Below are positions 1-10,450 of a stretch of 64,000 bases of DNA, in pieces. A model generated the notes under the pieces. It was not told the DNA's origin, did no database searches, and saw only the letters and a program-made list of their open reading frames with translations. The stretch comes from Isoetes taiwanensis (lineage: Eukaryota > Streptophyta > Lycopodiopsida > Isoetales > Isoetaceae): contig JAJEKV010000113.1 in assembly GCA_021234155.1 (NCBI GenBank), forward strand, positions 2,276,325-2,340,324, in the 5' to 3' direction. Positions within the stretch are counted from its first letter, which is position 1, and each line of letters starts with the position of its first letter. The translations under genes were made by a program, and so were the position numbers.

Positions 1-385
1 AGGAAATATATGAACCATCCTGAATGCCACAAATCCTTCATAGCTCGTCCCTCCCACACCAAACTTGGATATCCCAATTTCTTTTAATAACATACTGATG
101 CATTTCGCTCTGTCTTCTCTAGCCTTGTTGATTCGACTTTCCCAAAGTATGTATAGATCAAAATGCACCAACTAATCATGTACAACTTAATCTTGGAGAA
201 GAACCTAATCTTGTAAACCAAGTTTGGTTCCAAGAAGAACTTTGTTAGACAATCTGCATCTATGGTAGCTTTTTTTCTTATTTGGCTTTACAGCCCCGCA
301 AACAAAAATTGACTTGCTGATGTTGTGGCTTTGAAGTTGGGCATCTTGTATTTTTGTCTTGGAGTTTTGGTTGCTGATATGGAAT
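1..385. other. Left flank of the retroelement array, no gene recognised
   Basis: AT-rich single-copy-looking sequence that ends in ggaat just before the first GAA unit. The minus strand has short open stretches but none matches a family I recognise. It is the only left-hand host sequence available for defining the insertion site. Confidence 0.5.
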
Positions 386-576
386 GAAGAAGAAGAAGAA
401 GAAGAAGAAGAAGAAGAAGAAGAAGAAGAAGAAGAAGAAGAAGAAGAAGAAGAAGAAGAAGAAGAAGAAGAAGAAGAAGAAGAAGAAGAAGAAGAAGAAG
501 AAGAAGAAGAAGAAGAAGAAGAAGAAGAAGAAGAAGAAGAAGAAGAAGAAGAAGAAGAAGAAGAAGAAGAAGAAGA
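386..576 (+). repeat. (GAA)n microsatellite, about 63 units
   Basis: Uninterrupted GAA repeat between host DNA and the first retroelement copy. It is a junction tract, not a coding poly-Glu or poly-Lys region, although all its frames are open. The same repeat separates every later copy. Confidence 0.97.
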
Positions 577-1294
577 GGAGGAGATAAGCATTATGTGGGA
601 CTGTATACTACAGCCTTTGGTTGATCCAAAAACCATGTTGAACGGAAAAGGCGTGGCTAAGATAACCAAGTATAATCATGAAGTTGAAGATAAATGGTGT
701 TTAAAAGGACCTGCACTCAGTATGTGCCTAAATAGAATTATATTGATGGTTGTGTGATCATGATCCTGAGTTCCCATAGCATTAGAGCATATGGTTGGTT
801 GGAAGAACTTTGGAGTTAAATGCTAAGTTGGTACCCAATAGGGATAAGTGGGAAATACCATACTAAAACATTGGATGGTGCCAATAATATTTATAATTGT
901 AACGTATGGGGCTGCTTGTGTTGGCTTTTAACATGAAGAATGGGAATGATGGTGCCCATTAAAGGTTACAAAGGTGACTAAGCATGGGTTTGGTATCAAT
1001 AGAACCACCTAAGATTTGGTAGATTTGCTGGCCAGGCTTTTAATGTTATAGGCTAGGTCAGAGAGCGCGGCTTACTAGACAAAATTTTGGGGCTCAAAAT
1101 CTTTTGGAGAATTTCGGTGCCAGTGATATTAATGCTGCTACCAGGAGTTAAGAGATATGATTTGGCGTGCAAATGCCCTGGTAATAGTTACCAGAATGGC
1201 TTTTGCAAGCTAGGTGTTCAATTTTTTCTGTATACTTGGTGTGGCGCTTGCAAGATTGAGCATTCTGTCTGTGACCTTTATTGGAAGTTGTGTG

Positions 1295-1456
1295 ATGCCT
1301 AAGGGTGTTTACGAAAGGGGGCCCGGCAAAAAGAATAAAGGCCCTAATAACAACAATGGGGTTCCCTCAAAGAAGATCGACAAAGCAAGTTTTAGCAGAA
1401 AGCCTGCTAATGGTGGAACGTTTCAAAATACGGTGAAGCGTGGAGCTCCAAATCAG
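1295..1456 (+). CDS. Leader exon of family A (copy 1), basic N-terminal peptide
   Basis: ATG followed by 54 codons reading MPKGVYERGPGKKNK and ending PNQ, just before CAG|GTGCGT, a plausible 5' splice site in phase 0. Family B copy 2 has the counterpart MPKGVYERIPGKNKK ending DFNQ|, also phase 0, so start, length and donor position are conserved while the rest has diverged. The peptide is rich in Lys, Arg and Asn, which suggests RNA or DNA binding, but no domain is recognisable. Unspliced, the frame runs on to a stop at 1529. The upstream frame from 1214 is not conserved with family B, so the MPKGVY methionine is preferred. Confidence 0.7.
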
Positions 1457-2327
1457 GTGCGTGGCTGTGTCACGATAGAGCTGATGGAGTTAAAACCAAA
1501 GGAACATGTTGATTTAATTGTGTACAGATAAAAGTCCTAGTTAATCATATAGAAAGTCGTTCTGGAAGATTTATAGATGGGTATGATGGGGCTTTGGCTG
1601 GTTTAACTGGTTAAGGTATGAATATGAGAGCAAAATAGGCTCGTGGGCTCTATGGTTATCTGTTACACCAGGAAATAGTAGTGGCCGGGCTGTCAAACAG
1701 AGTTCATAACTATTAAAATAAGCTAACGCTTATGGGGCGGTATAAGTATTATGTATTGGTATAACAGTTTTGGTATGCAATGTAATAGATAATAGTATTC
1801 TAATGGAAGAGCATACCGTCAGGCTGTCTATTGGGTAAAAATGATGTGTTACTGCAAGATTAAAAGAAGAACCTCCCTGTTTGCCTGAACCAGGGGCTTG
1901 TTGCGTGGCCTGTTCTATGCAGTGGCCGGATTTATGAGCTTCTAGATGATAAACCTATAGAAAACATGGTTTATGTAGGCCCCAATGGTGTGAAAAAAGC
2001 GGATCTAGTTCTTGTTATCGTATACTTGACATGGGTTGCTAGATATGCAGGATTGTCAATGAACAGGCTAGTCTTTATTGAACTCTAATTGAGATTTTTC
2101 CACTTTGAGGGGAGTAGTACATAGTTTAAACACTATTATTACAGATTTGTTGACTGCTACTTACCATCTGTTATTGCAGATTCCATAACTTTATCCATTA
2201 AATGGCAGATTAATACTAGCCAGGCTAGTTTGGCCAAAGAATAATGGATATTTCAGCTTGTATTAGCCTAATAGAATGGTTTTCATTGATTGGGCTAATA
2301 TGTTATATGTGTAGCTGATTGATTTAG

Positions 2328-2420
2328 GTGAAGGGCGATAAGCCAGAGTGTTCTTTAGCTTACCTGACGCCCCTTGGCTGGTTACCAGATTATGCTAACT
2401 TTGTCATTGATTGGGTGCAG
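2328..2420 (+). CDS. Conserved 93-nt internal exon of family A (copy 1)
   Basis: A 31-codon block (VKGDKPECSLAYL... ...DWVQ) bounded by TTTAG| and CAG|GTAACC, phase 0 at both ends. The same AG|GTGAAGGGC start and CAG|GTAACC end occur in all families, with family B reading VKGEEPGC... ...AWLQ. It therefore fits between the leader exon and the ORF1 exon without changing frame. I first read it as a structured non-coding RNA; open frame, phase and splice sites favour an exon, though its 5' splice site can be base-paired. Function of the peptide is unknown. Confidence 0.6.
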
Positions 2421-2434
2421 GTAACCGGGACTCT
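2331..2434 (+). promoter_or_regulatory. Predicted RNA fold sequestering the 5' splice site of the 93-nt exon
   Basis: GGTTACC (2380-2386) is complementary to GGTAACC (2420-2426), which contains the exon's 5' splice site. AAGGGCG (2331-2337) pairs with CGCCCCTT (2368-2375). AGTGTTCT (2346-2353 region) can pair with the intron start GGGACTCT (2427-2434). In family C the last pair is GTCTC with GAGAC and in family B GTCTT with AAGAC, so both sides change together. The fold would control use of this donor if real. Confidence 0.45.
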
Positions 2435-3408
2435 CTCTCCTGATATTTCAGTTACATTGTTGTACAATCGAAGGACCATGAGAACAATATGGCCGGTTGT
2501 ATCACTAGTACAATAAATGGGTGAGATCTTTCCTTTTGGAGTACATCTCTGATCAAAATAATCTGCCTTCACTTCGGTCTTGAGTTGGCATGTGTTGTAT
2601 AGCAATTATAACTTCTATGGAGTTGTCTTCTTGAGTGGAAAAGTGGTCTATTAAGACTGTTTAGATTGAAAAATGGGGAAGTATGTGAAAACGATTCAGA
2701 ATTACTTGTAAAAGTTACCATTGAAACTGATTATTGCTTTAAATATTACTGGCTGCACTATTTTCAAGGATGTTACAGGGAATTTAATTTATGAGATCAT
2801 TTCTTACACTTTACATTCAGGATGAGTTAGAATACAAGTTACTTAACTAAATAAGAAAAGATAAAGGAAAAACAGCAAAAATGGAATATATGGGTCATTG
2901 GTATAAGCTGAAAAAAAGAAAAGAAAATATGTGACATGTGGACCAGGAAAATTTTACTTAATGAACACATACTTATAGACTTGCTGAACATAAACCTTGT
3001 GTTTAATTCTGAATGGGAGTATGAGTACCTGATGTGGCCTGGCCTAGAAAACCAGGGTAGGTATTGGGATAAATGGTCTTACTTTGAACGAGGCTTATTG
3101 TGGTTTTTACATATATTTGACCGTAGTCTTAGTAAGAACGTAATCGAAGAAGAAATTGTGACATCTACTTGCTGAAGGTATTTGGCAAACACATCATTTC
3201 GGAAACCATTCCAACTATGGCAGTTTTAATCTCAGAGTTGGCTGCATATTTAAAGGTTTAGTGACTTAAATAATTGGGATGATTCTGTCCTAATAATGGC
3301 TTGAGCACTAACCAGTATTGTTTGTTGATTGCTTGACTTCTTAAGTTATGAAGATAGTACATGTACAATACATCAAATTAAGTGATGAATTTTGAATGAT
3401 TTTTACAG

Positions 3409-4901
3409 TACAGGGAGTCTGGATCAAGCAGTTGGCTGATCTAGGATATGGAGCAGTTGGACGGGCACCTAACAGGGCTGTACAATCACTGCTGTGTCTG
3501 GTTCCAAATCCAGAGATACACGGAATCATTCTTCGACTTAATAGGAGTCTGCCACCTCAGGCTTATTCACCTGTGGTTCACTTAGGATTCACTGCCTGGT
3601 TGGACCTTTTCCTTAGGCTGGATGGGCTTGGTATGGGGGCCCTTGAATGTGAGCCAATTCTACAGCAGATTTTCAGTGACATGCCAAATATTCTTGCTGA
3701 CCGGACTGACCTGACGAATTCTCTGGCAATTGAATGCAAAGCCGGTGTGGCATTCCTGGAAAAGGTTAACAAGGTTAAGGATAAGGACAAGACCTTTAAT
3801 AGTGATCCGATGCTAAATGAAAAACCGACACCAGGATTCACTAAGTTCATACCAAAGGAGGACCTGGAAATCATGAAAATGGATGGTGATTATAGCCAGG
3901 CTACTCCAATCGTGGAGTGCAATGAGGATCTGGTAAGGTTAACCTTACACAATTGTCTCCGATTCCCCATTATCTCAGAGATGGCAATTGAATGGCTTGG
4001 GGAAGAGTTTGACCATGGGTTGTGGCGCAGCCAAAATTTCAGCACTCTTGCTCCCATAAATCCACAAGCTTGGATTATGATTGCTGGCCTGACTAATGAC
4101 CACTTAGTGGAAGTTGATGAAGCTGCCAAGAACTTGACAAAATTGATCGATAAGGAAGAGGTGGAGTTTCCCTTTGGGACAAACCTGTTTGATAAGCAGT
4201 GTCAAAACAATAACGGTACCACTATATTTATCAAAGCACACATGGCTTATCCGGGCATTAAAAGGGAATACAATTATTTACACAGGATCTGGAGATCATT
4301 CAGTCCGTACTTCAAGTGCAATTGTACTGATTCCAATGTCTGCAAGGACTCTATAACCTGGTTTGATCAGGCCATTTGGTTTGCATGCAACCATCTAGAT
4401 CTGATATACCCGAGGTACTCACCTGCTGGAAGAATGGGTGCTTTTCTGAACTTCATACAGCAGAAGCTAAAACGACCTGTGATGGCGCATCTGGTTTACC
4501 TCCAAGTGAGGGCTATGATGGTCAGGATTACCAATAAGCTGGTGGATGACCCTGGCTGTAATCTACAGGCCACATTTGGAAAGTGCAAATTAGTGGATGT
4601 ATGCGAGATGATGATAAAAGACAGGGATTTCGTTTTGGCCAAGCATAACATGGCTAAGGAGGAGTGCAACAATGATGTACTGGCTATCAACTCAATGAGC
4701 AAGCTGGATGATTACATGCCTCCTAGGGTGTCTAGGGCTAGTGCCAGTTCCAGCTGCCAGCTGGTTGAAAACATCACGGATGTTTCTGATTCCATAGTAA
4801 GCTGCACTAAAGATGAAAACTCTGTCTGCAAGGGACCTAAGCCCGGAGATGGTGGAAGAACAGAAAATATGAAGCAAAACCTTTTAAGGTATTCTACATA
4901 G
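3409..4901 (+). CDS. ORF1 protein of family A, unknown function (copy 1)
   Basis: About 497 codons from an acceptor (TTTTACAG|) to TAG. I do not recognise the family. Family B (17162-18667) has a clear homologue. Shared blocks include DLGYG near the start, HLGF(T/S)AW, ADRTDL, AIEC, RFPIISEMAIEWLG, EFDHGLWRS, EFPFGT, ITWFDQAIWF after a CNC motif, SLAGKMG/SPAGRMG, and YMPPRVSR followed by a Ser-rich tail. Conservation across diverged families implies selection on the protein. There is no zinc knuckle of gag type, no protease and no transmembrane segment. It lies upstream of the RT exon on the same strand. Copy 1 lacks one A after the acceptor (TACAGGG versus TACAAGGG in copy 2), which breaks the join to the upstream exon unless it is a sequence error. 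Confidence 0.8.
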
Positions 4902-5389
4902 GTAACTTATGATGACACATAGTTCCTGATTACTGAAATAGTCCAAAGTACTAATTCAGCCTGTTTATACTCATGCAGTATCTTTGCTGGCACCAATGAT
5001 GCTCTGCATACCACTTACCCATCTGGTTCTTCTTGATTGGAGTAAAGTTCGGATATCATATTATATTATATGTATACAATGGACCACATGTGGCAAATTT
5101 TGGATTATTATAACCTGTTTTTATGGTTATGATTATGAGCCAGAAAGACCGTCTAAAACATTTTGATGGCCCTATTTTTGAAGTGTACTACAACAGTCGA
5201 CTAAATATAAGAAGTATTGACTAATATTGTGGATTAACTAATAAAGCCCGGTATCTGGGAAACATAGGACTGAATTTAAGTAAAGAGTGCAGGAAAACCC
5301 AAAAAAGAAAGGGGCTCCTTTTCAAAAAATATCACTGTATTTCTATCACTCAAAATTTATTACAAACTAACTCAAATACATTATCTTAG

Positions 5390-7459
5390 GTGGAAGATGA
5401 TGGGGAGGATGTTGAAAGAATTATCACTGTCGGTTACAGTGGTAGAAGAATATTATCTAAAAACATGAGGACTACCATAAAAAAGGTTAGAGTGCATTTC
5501 AATGTCTCTTCCAAAATAATGGATTCTATTAATCTGAGAGACACCATCAAAGAATATGTGTATATGAGGTTGGGTGATTTTGGTAATCACATCATGCAAA
5601 ATACATGTATTGGCTGGAGATATGAGGACCAGCTTATAGATCTGGTTTACAAACCATTTGGGGTGTTTGCTGATATTAAGATGCCTAGGTGTGTCTGTCA
5701 TATGCCAGGTATGGATAAGTACATTGACCCATTGGTAGGGCATGTGAGAACCATGGATCTGAACATTGTCAAATCCAAGAAATTGAGAAATATGTTCAAA
5801 AAAGGCTTGAATTTCATCCCAGACAAACCGTTAAACATGCATAAATTCATGATCGACATTGGTAATGGAATCAGTGAGATGTTCAAAGGTTTTGAGAAAA
5901 ATGGGGTGGTGCTGCACCCTTATGAAGTTGAGAGCATTAAATGCGGGTTGTTGGAGTTTATCAAATGCAAAGCCACATCCGTGATAAAGCACACTAGCAG
6001 GCTGCATGACTTTACTAAAGATGACAGGGTTAATAGCTGCCTAAGTTGGTTAACGAGAAATCTATATATCTCGGCTATTGATAAAGCCTCTAATGTACCC
6101 TCATTCATCTGCCCATGGCACATAAGGGACAAGGCTAGGGAGAGACTGCAGGGAAAGGATTTTATCAGAATCAATCATGACAGGAATGTAATACTGCAGA
6201 ATATTAACTCTGAACTTAAGGACATTTTTCAGTTGGAGTGTCCTCACTCTGATCGGCTGCCATATTTGCTTGGCTTATTCAAAGCTCACAAAAGCGAGTA
6301 TCGGTGGATCACCAATGCCAATAGAACGGTCTTCACGTTGCCTTCCAGAATTGTCACAAGGGGATTGAGAGGTTTGGCTGAAGCATTACCTGGAGCATAC
6401 ATGAAAAAGCTTGAAAAAATCAATGTACTTTTGCCAGGAAAAGTCAATCCGTATTGGATTGTTAGTTCTGTGTACGAATGTATGCTGAATTTACCCACAA
6501 AAATTACAAGTGTTTTCACTGCCGACATCTCCAAGTGCTATGAAAACATCCCGTTACAGGGAAAGGATGGAATCTGCACTGTCATAAGTGAAGTAATCAG
6601 CTTGGCTATTGACTATTTAAGTGGCAATGGTAAGGAGGTGATGCTTGGGTACAGGGTACTAGATGATGATGTTATCTACACCTGGGATTGTGTGAAGCAA
6701 CCAGGGAAATCTTGGCAATACATGAATAAGGCTGAGTTCTGCAGGCTCAATGTCTGGCTCCTTAATAATTGTTATATTATACAGGGGGAGAACATATGGA
6801 GGCAAGCTTGTGGAATACCTATGGGGTTTTCCTGCTCCCCTGAATGGTGCAATTTATATTTGTCATTTTTCGAAATGAAGCACATTGAGAGATTGGCTGC
6901 TGCTGGAAGATTCCAGGAAATTATAAAATTCAAGGATGCAAGAAGGTATATTGATGACCTTTGTATCCCGAATGGGGGAGATTTGTCTATGTACTTTCAG
7001 CAGAACAAAAACTGTGAGGAATGCTGCAACATATACAATCTGGAGGTCCTGCAAATTAAGGATGAGACTCAATACCAAATGAAAGGTAGTGGTCCTGTCA
7101 TGATAGGTTATAAAGGTAATTTTCTAAATGTTACCATTGAAGTGGTAGAACCACAGTCTGGACTCTTCATTACAACAAAATACGACAAGAGAGACAAGCT
7201 GCCTTTTCAAGTTATGAAGTTTATTCATGCTTCAGGTTGTCGTCCATATTTAAATGCCAACAGTTATATTTCGTCCCAAATCCTACCTATACTATATGTG
7301 AACAGCAGTCCCATCAGGGCTAAGGAGGATTTGAAAATGCTAATACAAGAATTTGTGAGTAATGGCTTTGAACTCCGGGACCTTGTTAAAAGCATAAGCA
7401 GACTGATTGAGGGGAATATCTTTCCAGGTTTAATGTTTAACATCAATGAAATAAAATGA
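5390..7459 (+). CDS. Penelope-like reverse transcriptase, family A (copy 1)
   Basis: 689 codons starting at an acceptor (TTATCTTAG|GTGGAAG); there is no early ATG, so an upstream exon must supply the start. Visible parts: a Cys/His patch CVCH near residue 101, VGHVRTMDL (116-124), FKKGLNFIPDKPL, then RT motifs FTADISKCYENIPL (catalytic D389), CGIPMGFSCSP (474-484), RYIDDL (D522, D523) and GNFLNV (576-581). After the palm comes a CRPYLNA... ...NSSPIRAKEDL thumb-like segment as in Penelope-like RTs. The catalytic Asp triad is intact. No GIY-YIG endonuclease follows: the protein stops about 110 residues after GNFLNV, and none is seen at the N-terminus. The short stretch NSYISSQ is a local double frameshift relative to NRVILSQ in copy 2. 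Confidence 0.88.
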   Translation: MEDDGEDVERIITVGYSGRRILSKNMRTTIKKVRVHFNVSSKIMDSINLRDTIKEYVYMRLGDFGNHIMQNTCIGWRYEDQLIDLVYKPFGVFADIKMPRCVCHMPGMDKYIDPLVGHVRTMDLNIVKSKKLRNMFKKGLNFIPDKPLNMHKFMIDIGNGISEMFKGFEKNGVVLHPYEVESIKCGLLEFIKCKATSVIKHTSRLHDFTKDDRVNSCLSWLTRNLYISAIDKASNVPSFICPWHIRDKARERLQGKDFIRINHDRNVILQNINSELKDIFQLECPHSDRLPYLLGLFKAHKSEYRWITNANRTVFTLPSRIVTRGLRGLAEALPGAYMKKLEKINVLLPGKVNPYWIVSSVYECMLNLPTKITSVFTADISKCYENIPLQGKDGICTVISEVISLAIDYLSGNGKEVMLGYRVLDDDVIYTWDCVKQPGKSWQYMNKAEFCRLNVWLLNNCYIIQGENIWRQACGIPMGFSCSPEWCNLYLSFFEMKHIERLAAAGRFQEIIKFKDARRYIDDLCIPNGGDLSMYFQQNKNCEECCNIYNLEVLQIKDETQYQMKGSGPVMIGYKGNFLNVTIEVVEPQSGLFITTKYDKRDKLPFQVMKFIHASGCRPYLNANSYISSQILPILYVNSSPIRAKEDLKMLIQEFVSNGFELRDLVKSISRLIEGNIFPGLMFNINEIK

Positions 7460-7489
7460 TCAATGTGTATTCTACTTCTGGGTAAGGAT

Positions 7490-7569
7490 GTAGGACCCTT
7501 CCTTTTATAGGGGGGTCCTACCTCGAATCCCCTATAAAATGATGGGCCTTACATCCCGAGGGAGGGATG
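7490..7569 (+). promoter_or_regulatory. 3' UTR pseudoknot and terminal hairpin, family A copy 1
   Basis: GTAGGACCC (7490-7498) pairs with GGGTCCTAC (7513-7521). The loop segment TTTTATAGGGG (7503-7513) is complementary to CCCCTATAAAA (7529-7539), forming an H-type pseudoknot. Then CATCCC (7552-7557) pairs with GGGATG (7564-7569) around loop GAGGGA. Only GTGGGA lies between this hairpin and the (GAA)n tail. Family B keeps the architecture with different bases. It is a likely RT recognition structure. Confidence 0.7.
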
Positions 7570-7572
7570 TGG

Positions 7573-7612
7573 GAGAAGAAGAAGAAGAAGAAGAAGAAGA
7601 AGAAGAAGAAGA
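7573..7612 (+). repeat. (GAA)n junction between copies A1 and A2
   Basis: About 13 GAA units between the 3' end of A1 and the AAAATAAAAGGAGGAG 5' end of A2. Confidence 0.95.
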
Positions 7613-8340
7613 AAAATAAAAGGAGGAGATAAGCATTATGTGGGACTGTATACTACAGCCTTTGGTTGATCCAAAAACCATGTTGAACGGAAAAGGCGTG
7701 GCTAAGATAACCAAGTATAATCATGAAGTTGAAGATAAATGGTGTTTAAAAGGACCTGCACTCAGTATGTGCCTAAATAGAATTATATTGATGGTTGTGT
7801 GATCATGATCCTGAGTTCCCATAGCATTAGAGCATATGGTTGGTTGGAAGAACTTTGGAGTTAAATGCTAAGTTGGTACCCAATAGGGATAAGTGGGAAA
7901 TACCATACTAAAACATTGGATGGTGCCAATAATATTTATAATTGTAACGTATGGGGCTGCTTGTGTTGGCTTTTAACATGAAGAATGGGAATGATGGTGC
8001 CCATTAAAGGTTACAAAGGTGACTAAGCATGGGTTTGGTATCAATAGAACCACCTAAGATTTGGTAGATTTGCTGGCCAGGCGTTTAATGTTATAGGCTA
8101 GGTCAGAGAGGCCGCTTTACTAGACAAAATTTTGGGGCTCAAAATCTTTTGGAGAATTTCGGTGCCAGTGATATTAATGCTGCTACCAGGAGTTAAGAGA
8201 TATGATTTGGCGCCAAAAATGCCCCAGTAATAGTTACCAGAATGGCTTTTGCAAGCTAGGTGTTCAATTTTTTCTGTATACTTGGTGTGGCGCTTGCAAG
8301 ATTGAGCATTCTGTCTGTGACCTTTATTGGAAGTTGTGTG

Positions 8341-8502
8341 ATGCCTAAGGGTGTTTACGAAAGGGGGCCGGGCAAAAAGAATAAAGGCCCTAATAACAAC
8401 AATGGGTTTCCCTCAAAGAAGATCGACAAAGCAAGTTTTAGCAGAAAGCCTGCTAATGGTGGAACGTTTCAAAATACGGTGAAGCGTGGAGCTCCAAATC
8501 AG
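8341..8502 (+). CDS. Leader exon of family A (copy 2)
   Basis: 54 codons starting MPKGVYERGPGKKNK and ending at CAG|GTGCGT in phase 0. It differs from copy 1 by a Gly-Val to Gly-Phe change. Open and undamaged. Confidence 0.7.
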
Positions 8503-9371
8503 GTGCGTGGCTGTGTCACGATAGAGCTGATGGAGTTAAAACCAAAGGAACATGTTGATTTAATTGTGTACAGATAAAAGTCCTAGTTAATCATATAGAA
8601 AGTCGTTCTGGAAGATTTATAGATGGGTATGATGGGGCTTTGGCTGGTTTAACTGGTTAAGGTATGAATATGAGAGCAAAATAGGCTCGTGGGCTCTATG
8701 GTTATCTGTTACACCAGGAAATAGTAGTGGCCGGGCTGTCAAACAGAGTTCATAACTATTAAAATAAGCTAACGCTTATGGGGCGGTATAAGTATTATGT
8801 ATTGGTATAACAGTTGGTATGCACAGAATAGATAATAGTATTCTAATGGAAGAGCATACCGTCGTCATTTCTATTGGGTAAAAATGATGTGTTACTGCAA
8901 GATTAAAAGAAGAACCTCCCTGTTTGCCTGAACCAGGGGCTTGTTGTGTGGCCTGTTCTATGCAGTGGCCGGATTTATGAGCTTCTAGATGATAAACCTA
9001 TAGAAAACATGGTTTATGTAGGCCCCAATGGTGTGAAAAAAGCGGATCTAGTTCTTGTTATCGTATACTTGACATGGGTTGCTAGATATGCAGGATTGGC
9101 AATGAACAGGCTAGTCTTTATTGAACTCTAATTGAGATTTTTCCACTTTGAGGGGAGTAGTACATAGTTTAAACACTATTATTACAGATTTGTTGGATCG
9201 CTACTTACCATCCATTATTGCAGATTCCATAACTTTATCCATTAAATGGCGATTAATACTAGCCGTGGCTAGTTTGGCCAAAGAATAATGGATATTTCAG
9301 CTTGTATTAGCCTAATAGAATGGTTTTCATTGATTGGGCTAATATGTTATATGTGTAGCTGATTGATTTAG

Positions 9372-9464
9372 GTGAAGGGCGATAAGCCAGAGTGTTCTTT
9401 AGCTTACCTGATGCCCCTTGGCTGGTTACCAGATTATGCTAACTTTGTCATTGATTGGGTGCAG
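9372..9464 (+). CDS. 93-nt internal exon (copy 2)
   Basis: Same splice borders and frame as copy 1. One change, ACG to ATG, gives YLMPL and keeps the RNA stem through a G-U pair. The GGTTACC/GGTAACC pairing over the 5' splice site is unchanged. Confidence 0.6.
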
Positions 9465-10450
9465 GTAACCGGGACTCTCTCTCCTGATATTTCAGTTACA
9501 TTGTTGTACAATCGAAGGACCATGAGAACAATATGGCCGGTTGTATCACTAGTACAATAAATGGGTGAGATCTTTCCTTTTGGAGTACATCTCTGATCAA
9601 AATAATCTGTCTTCACGGCGGTACTGAGTTGACAGTATTGTATAGCAATTATAACTTCTATGGAGTTGTCTTCTTGAGTGGAAAAGTGGTCTATTAAGAC
9701 TGTTTAGATTGAAAAATGGGGAAGTATGTGAAAACGATTCAGAATTACTTGTAAAAGTTACCATTGAAACTGATTATTGCTTTAAATATTACTGGCTGCA
9801 CTATTTTCAAGGATGTTACAGGAATTTAATTTATGAGATCATTTCTTACACTTTACATTCAGGATGAGTTAGAATACAAGTTACTTAACTAAATAAGAAA
9901 AGATAAAGGAAAAACAGCAAAAATGGAATATATGGGTCATTGGTATAAGCTGAAAAAAAGAAAAGAAAATATGTGACATGTGGACCAGAAAAATTTTACT
10001 TAATGAACACATACTTATAGACTTGCTGAACATAAACCTTGTGTTTAATTCTGAATGGGAGTATGAGTACCTGATGTGGCCTGGCCTAGAAAACCAGGGT
10101 AGGTATTGGGATAAATGGTCTTACTTTGAACGAGGCTTATTGTGGTTTTTACATATATTTGACCGTAGTCTTAGTAAGAACGTAATCGAAGAAGAAATTG
10201 TGACATCTACTTGCTGAAGGTATTTGGCAAACACATCATTTCGGAAACCATTCCAACTATGGCAGTTTTAATCTCAGAGTTGGCTGCATATTTAAAGGTT
10301 TAGTGACTTAAATAATTGGGATGATTCTGTCCTAATAATGGCTTGAGCACTAACCAGTATTGTTTGTTGATTGCTTGACTTCTTAAGTTATGAAGATAGT
10401 ACATGTACAATACATCAAATTAAGTGATGAATTTTGAATGATTTTTACAG

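Larger units (their letters stand above)
577..7572 (+). mobile_element. Penelope-like retroelement, family A copy 1 (full length)
   Basis: About 7 kb between two GAA tracts and nearly identical to the copy at 7613-14612. In order it holds a 5' region, a leader exon (1295-1456), a 93-nt exon (2328-2420), the ORF1 exon (3409-4901), the RT exon (5390-7459) and a structured 3' UTR ending GTGGGA before (GAA)n. No LTRs were seen. The 5' end is defined by comparison: copies A2 and A3 begin AAAATAAAAGGAGGAG after the GAA tract, whereas A1 starts a few bases inside at GAGGAGGAGATAAGC. No target-site duplication is detectable because both ends are GAA repeats. This is the least damaged family-A copy. 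Confidence 0.85.

Noticed and set aside
359-757. Long poly-Glu, poly-Lys, poly-Ser or poly-Leu open frames across the GAA tracts (also at 14577, 26293, 29326 and on the reverse strand)
   Set aside because: They are translations of microsatellite DNA in every frame, not conserved genes.
1921-2088. Possible extra exon (RIYELLDDKPIENMVYVGPN) in family A
   Set aside because: Looks protein-like but has no clear donor and no counterpart in family B; not enough support for a coding call.
2328-2440. HDV-like, hammerhead or telomerase-RNA-like ribozyme/pseudoknot
   Set aside because: The strand order does not match the HDV nested pseudoknot, there is no CUGANGA/GAAA hammerhead core, and phase-0 splice borders plus an open frame fit an exon better. 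A splice-regulating fold is kept as a hypothesis.
2936-3175. 79-codon open frame in the family A intron, repeated in A2 and A3
   Set aside because: Family B shows no protein counterpart at this place and the three A copies are near-identical DNA, so openness is not evidence of coding.
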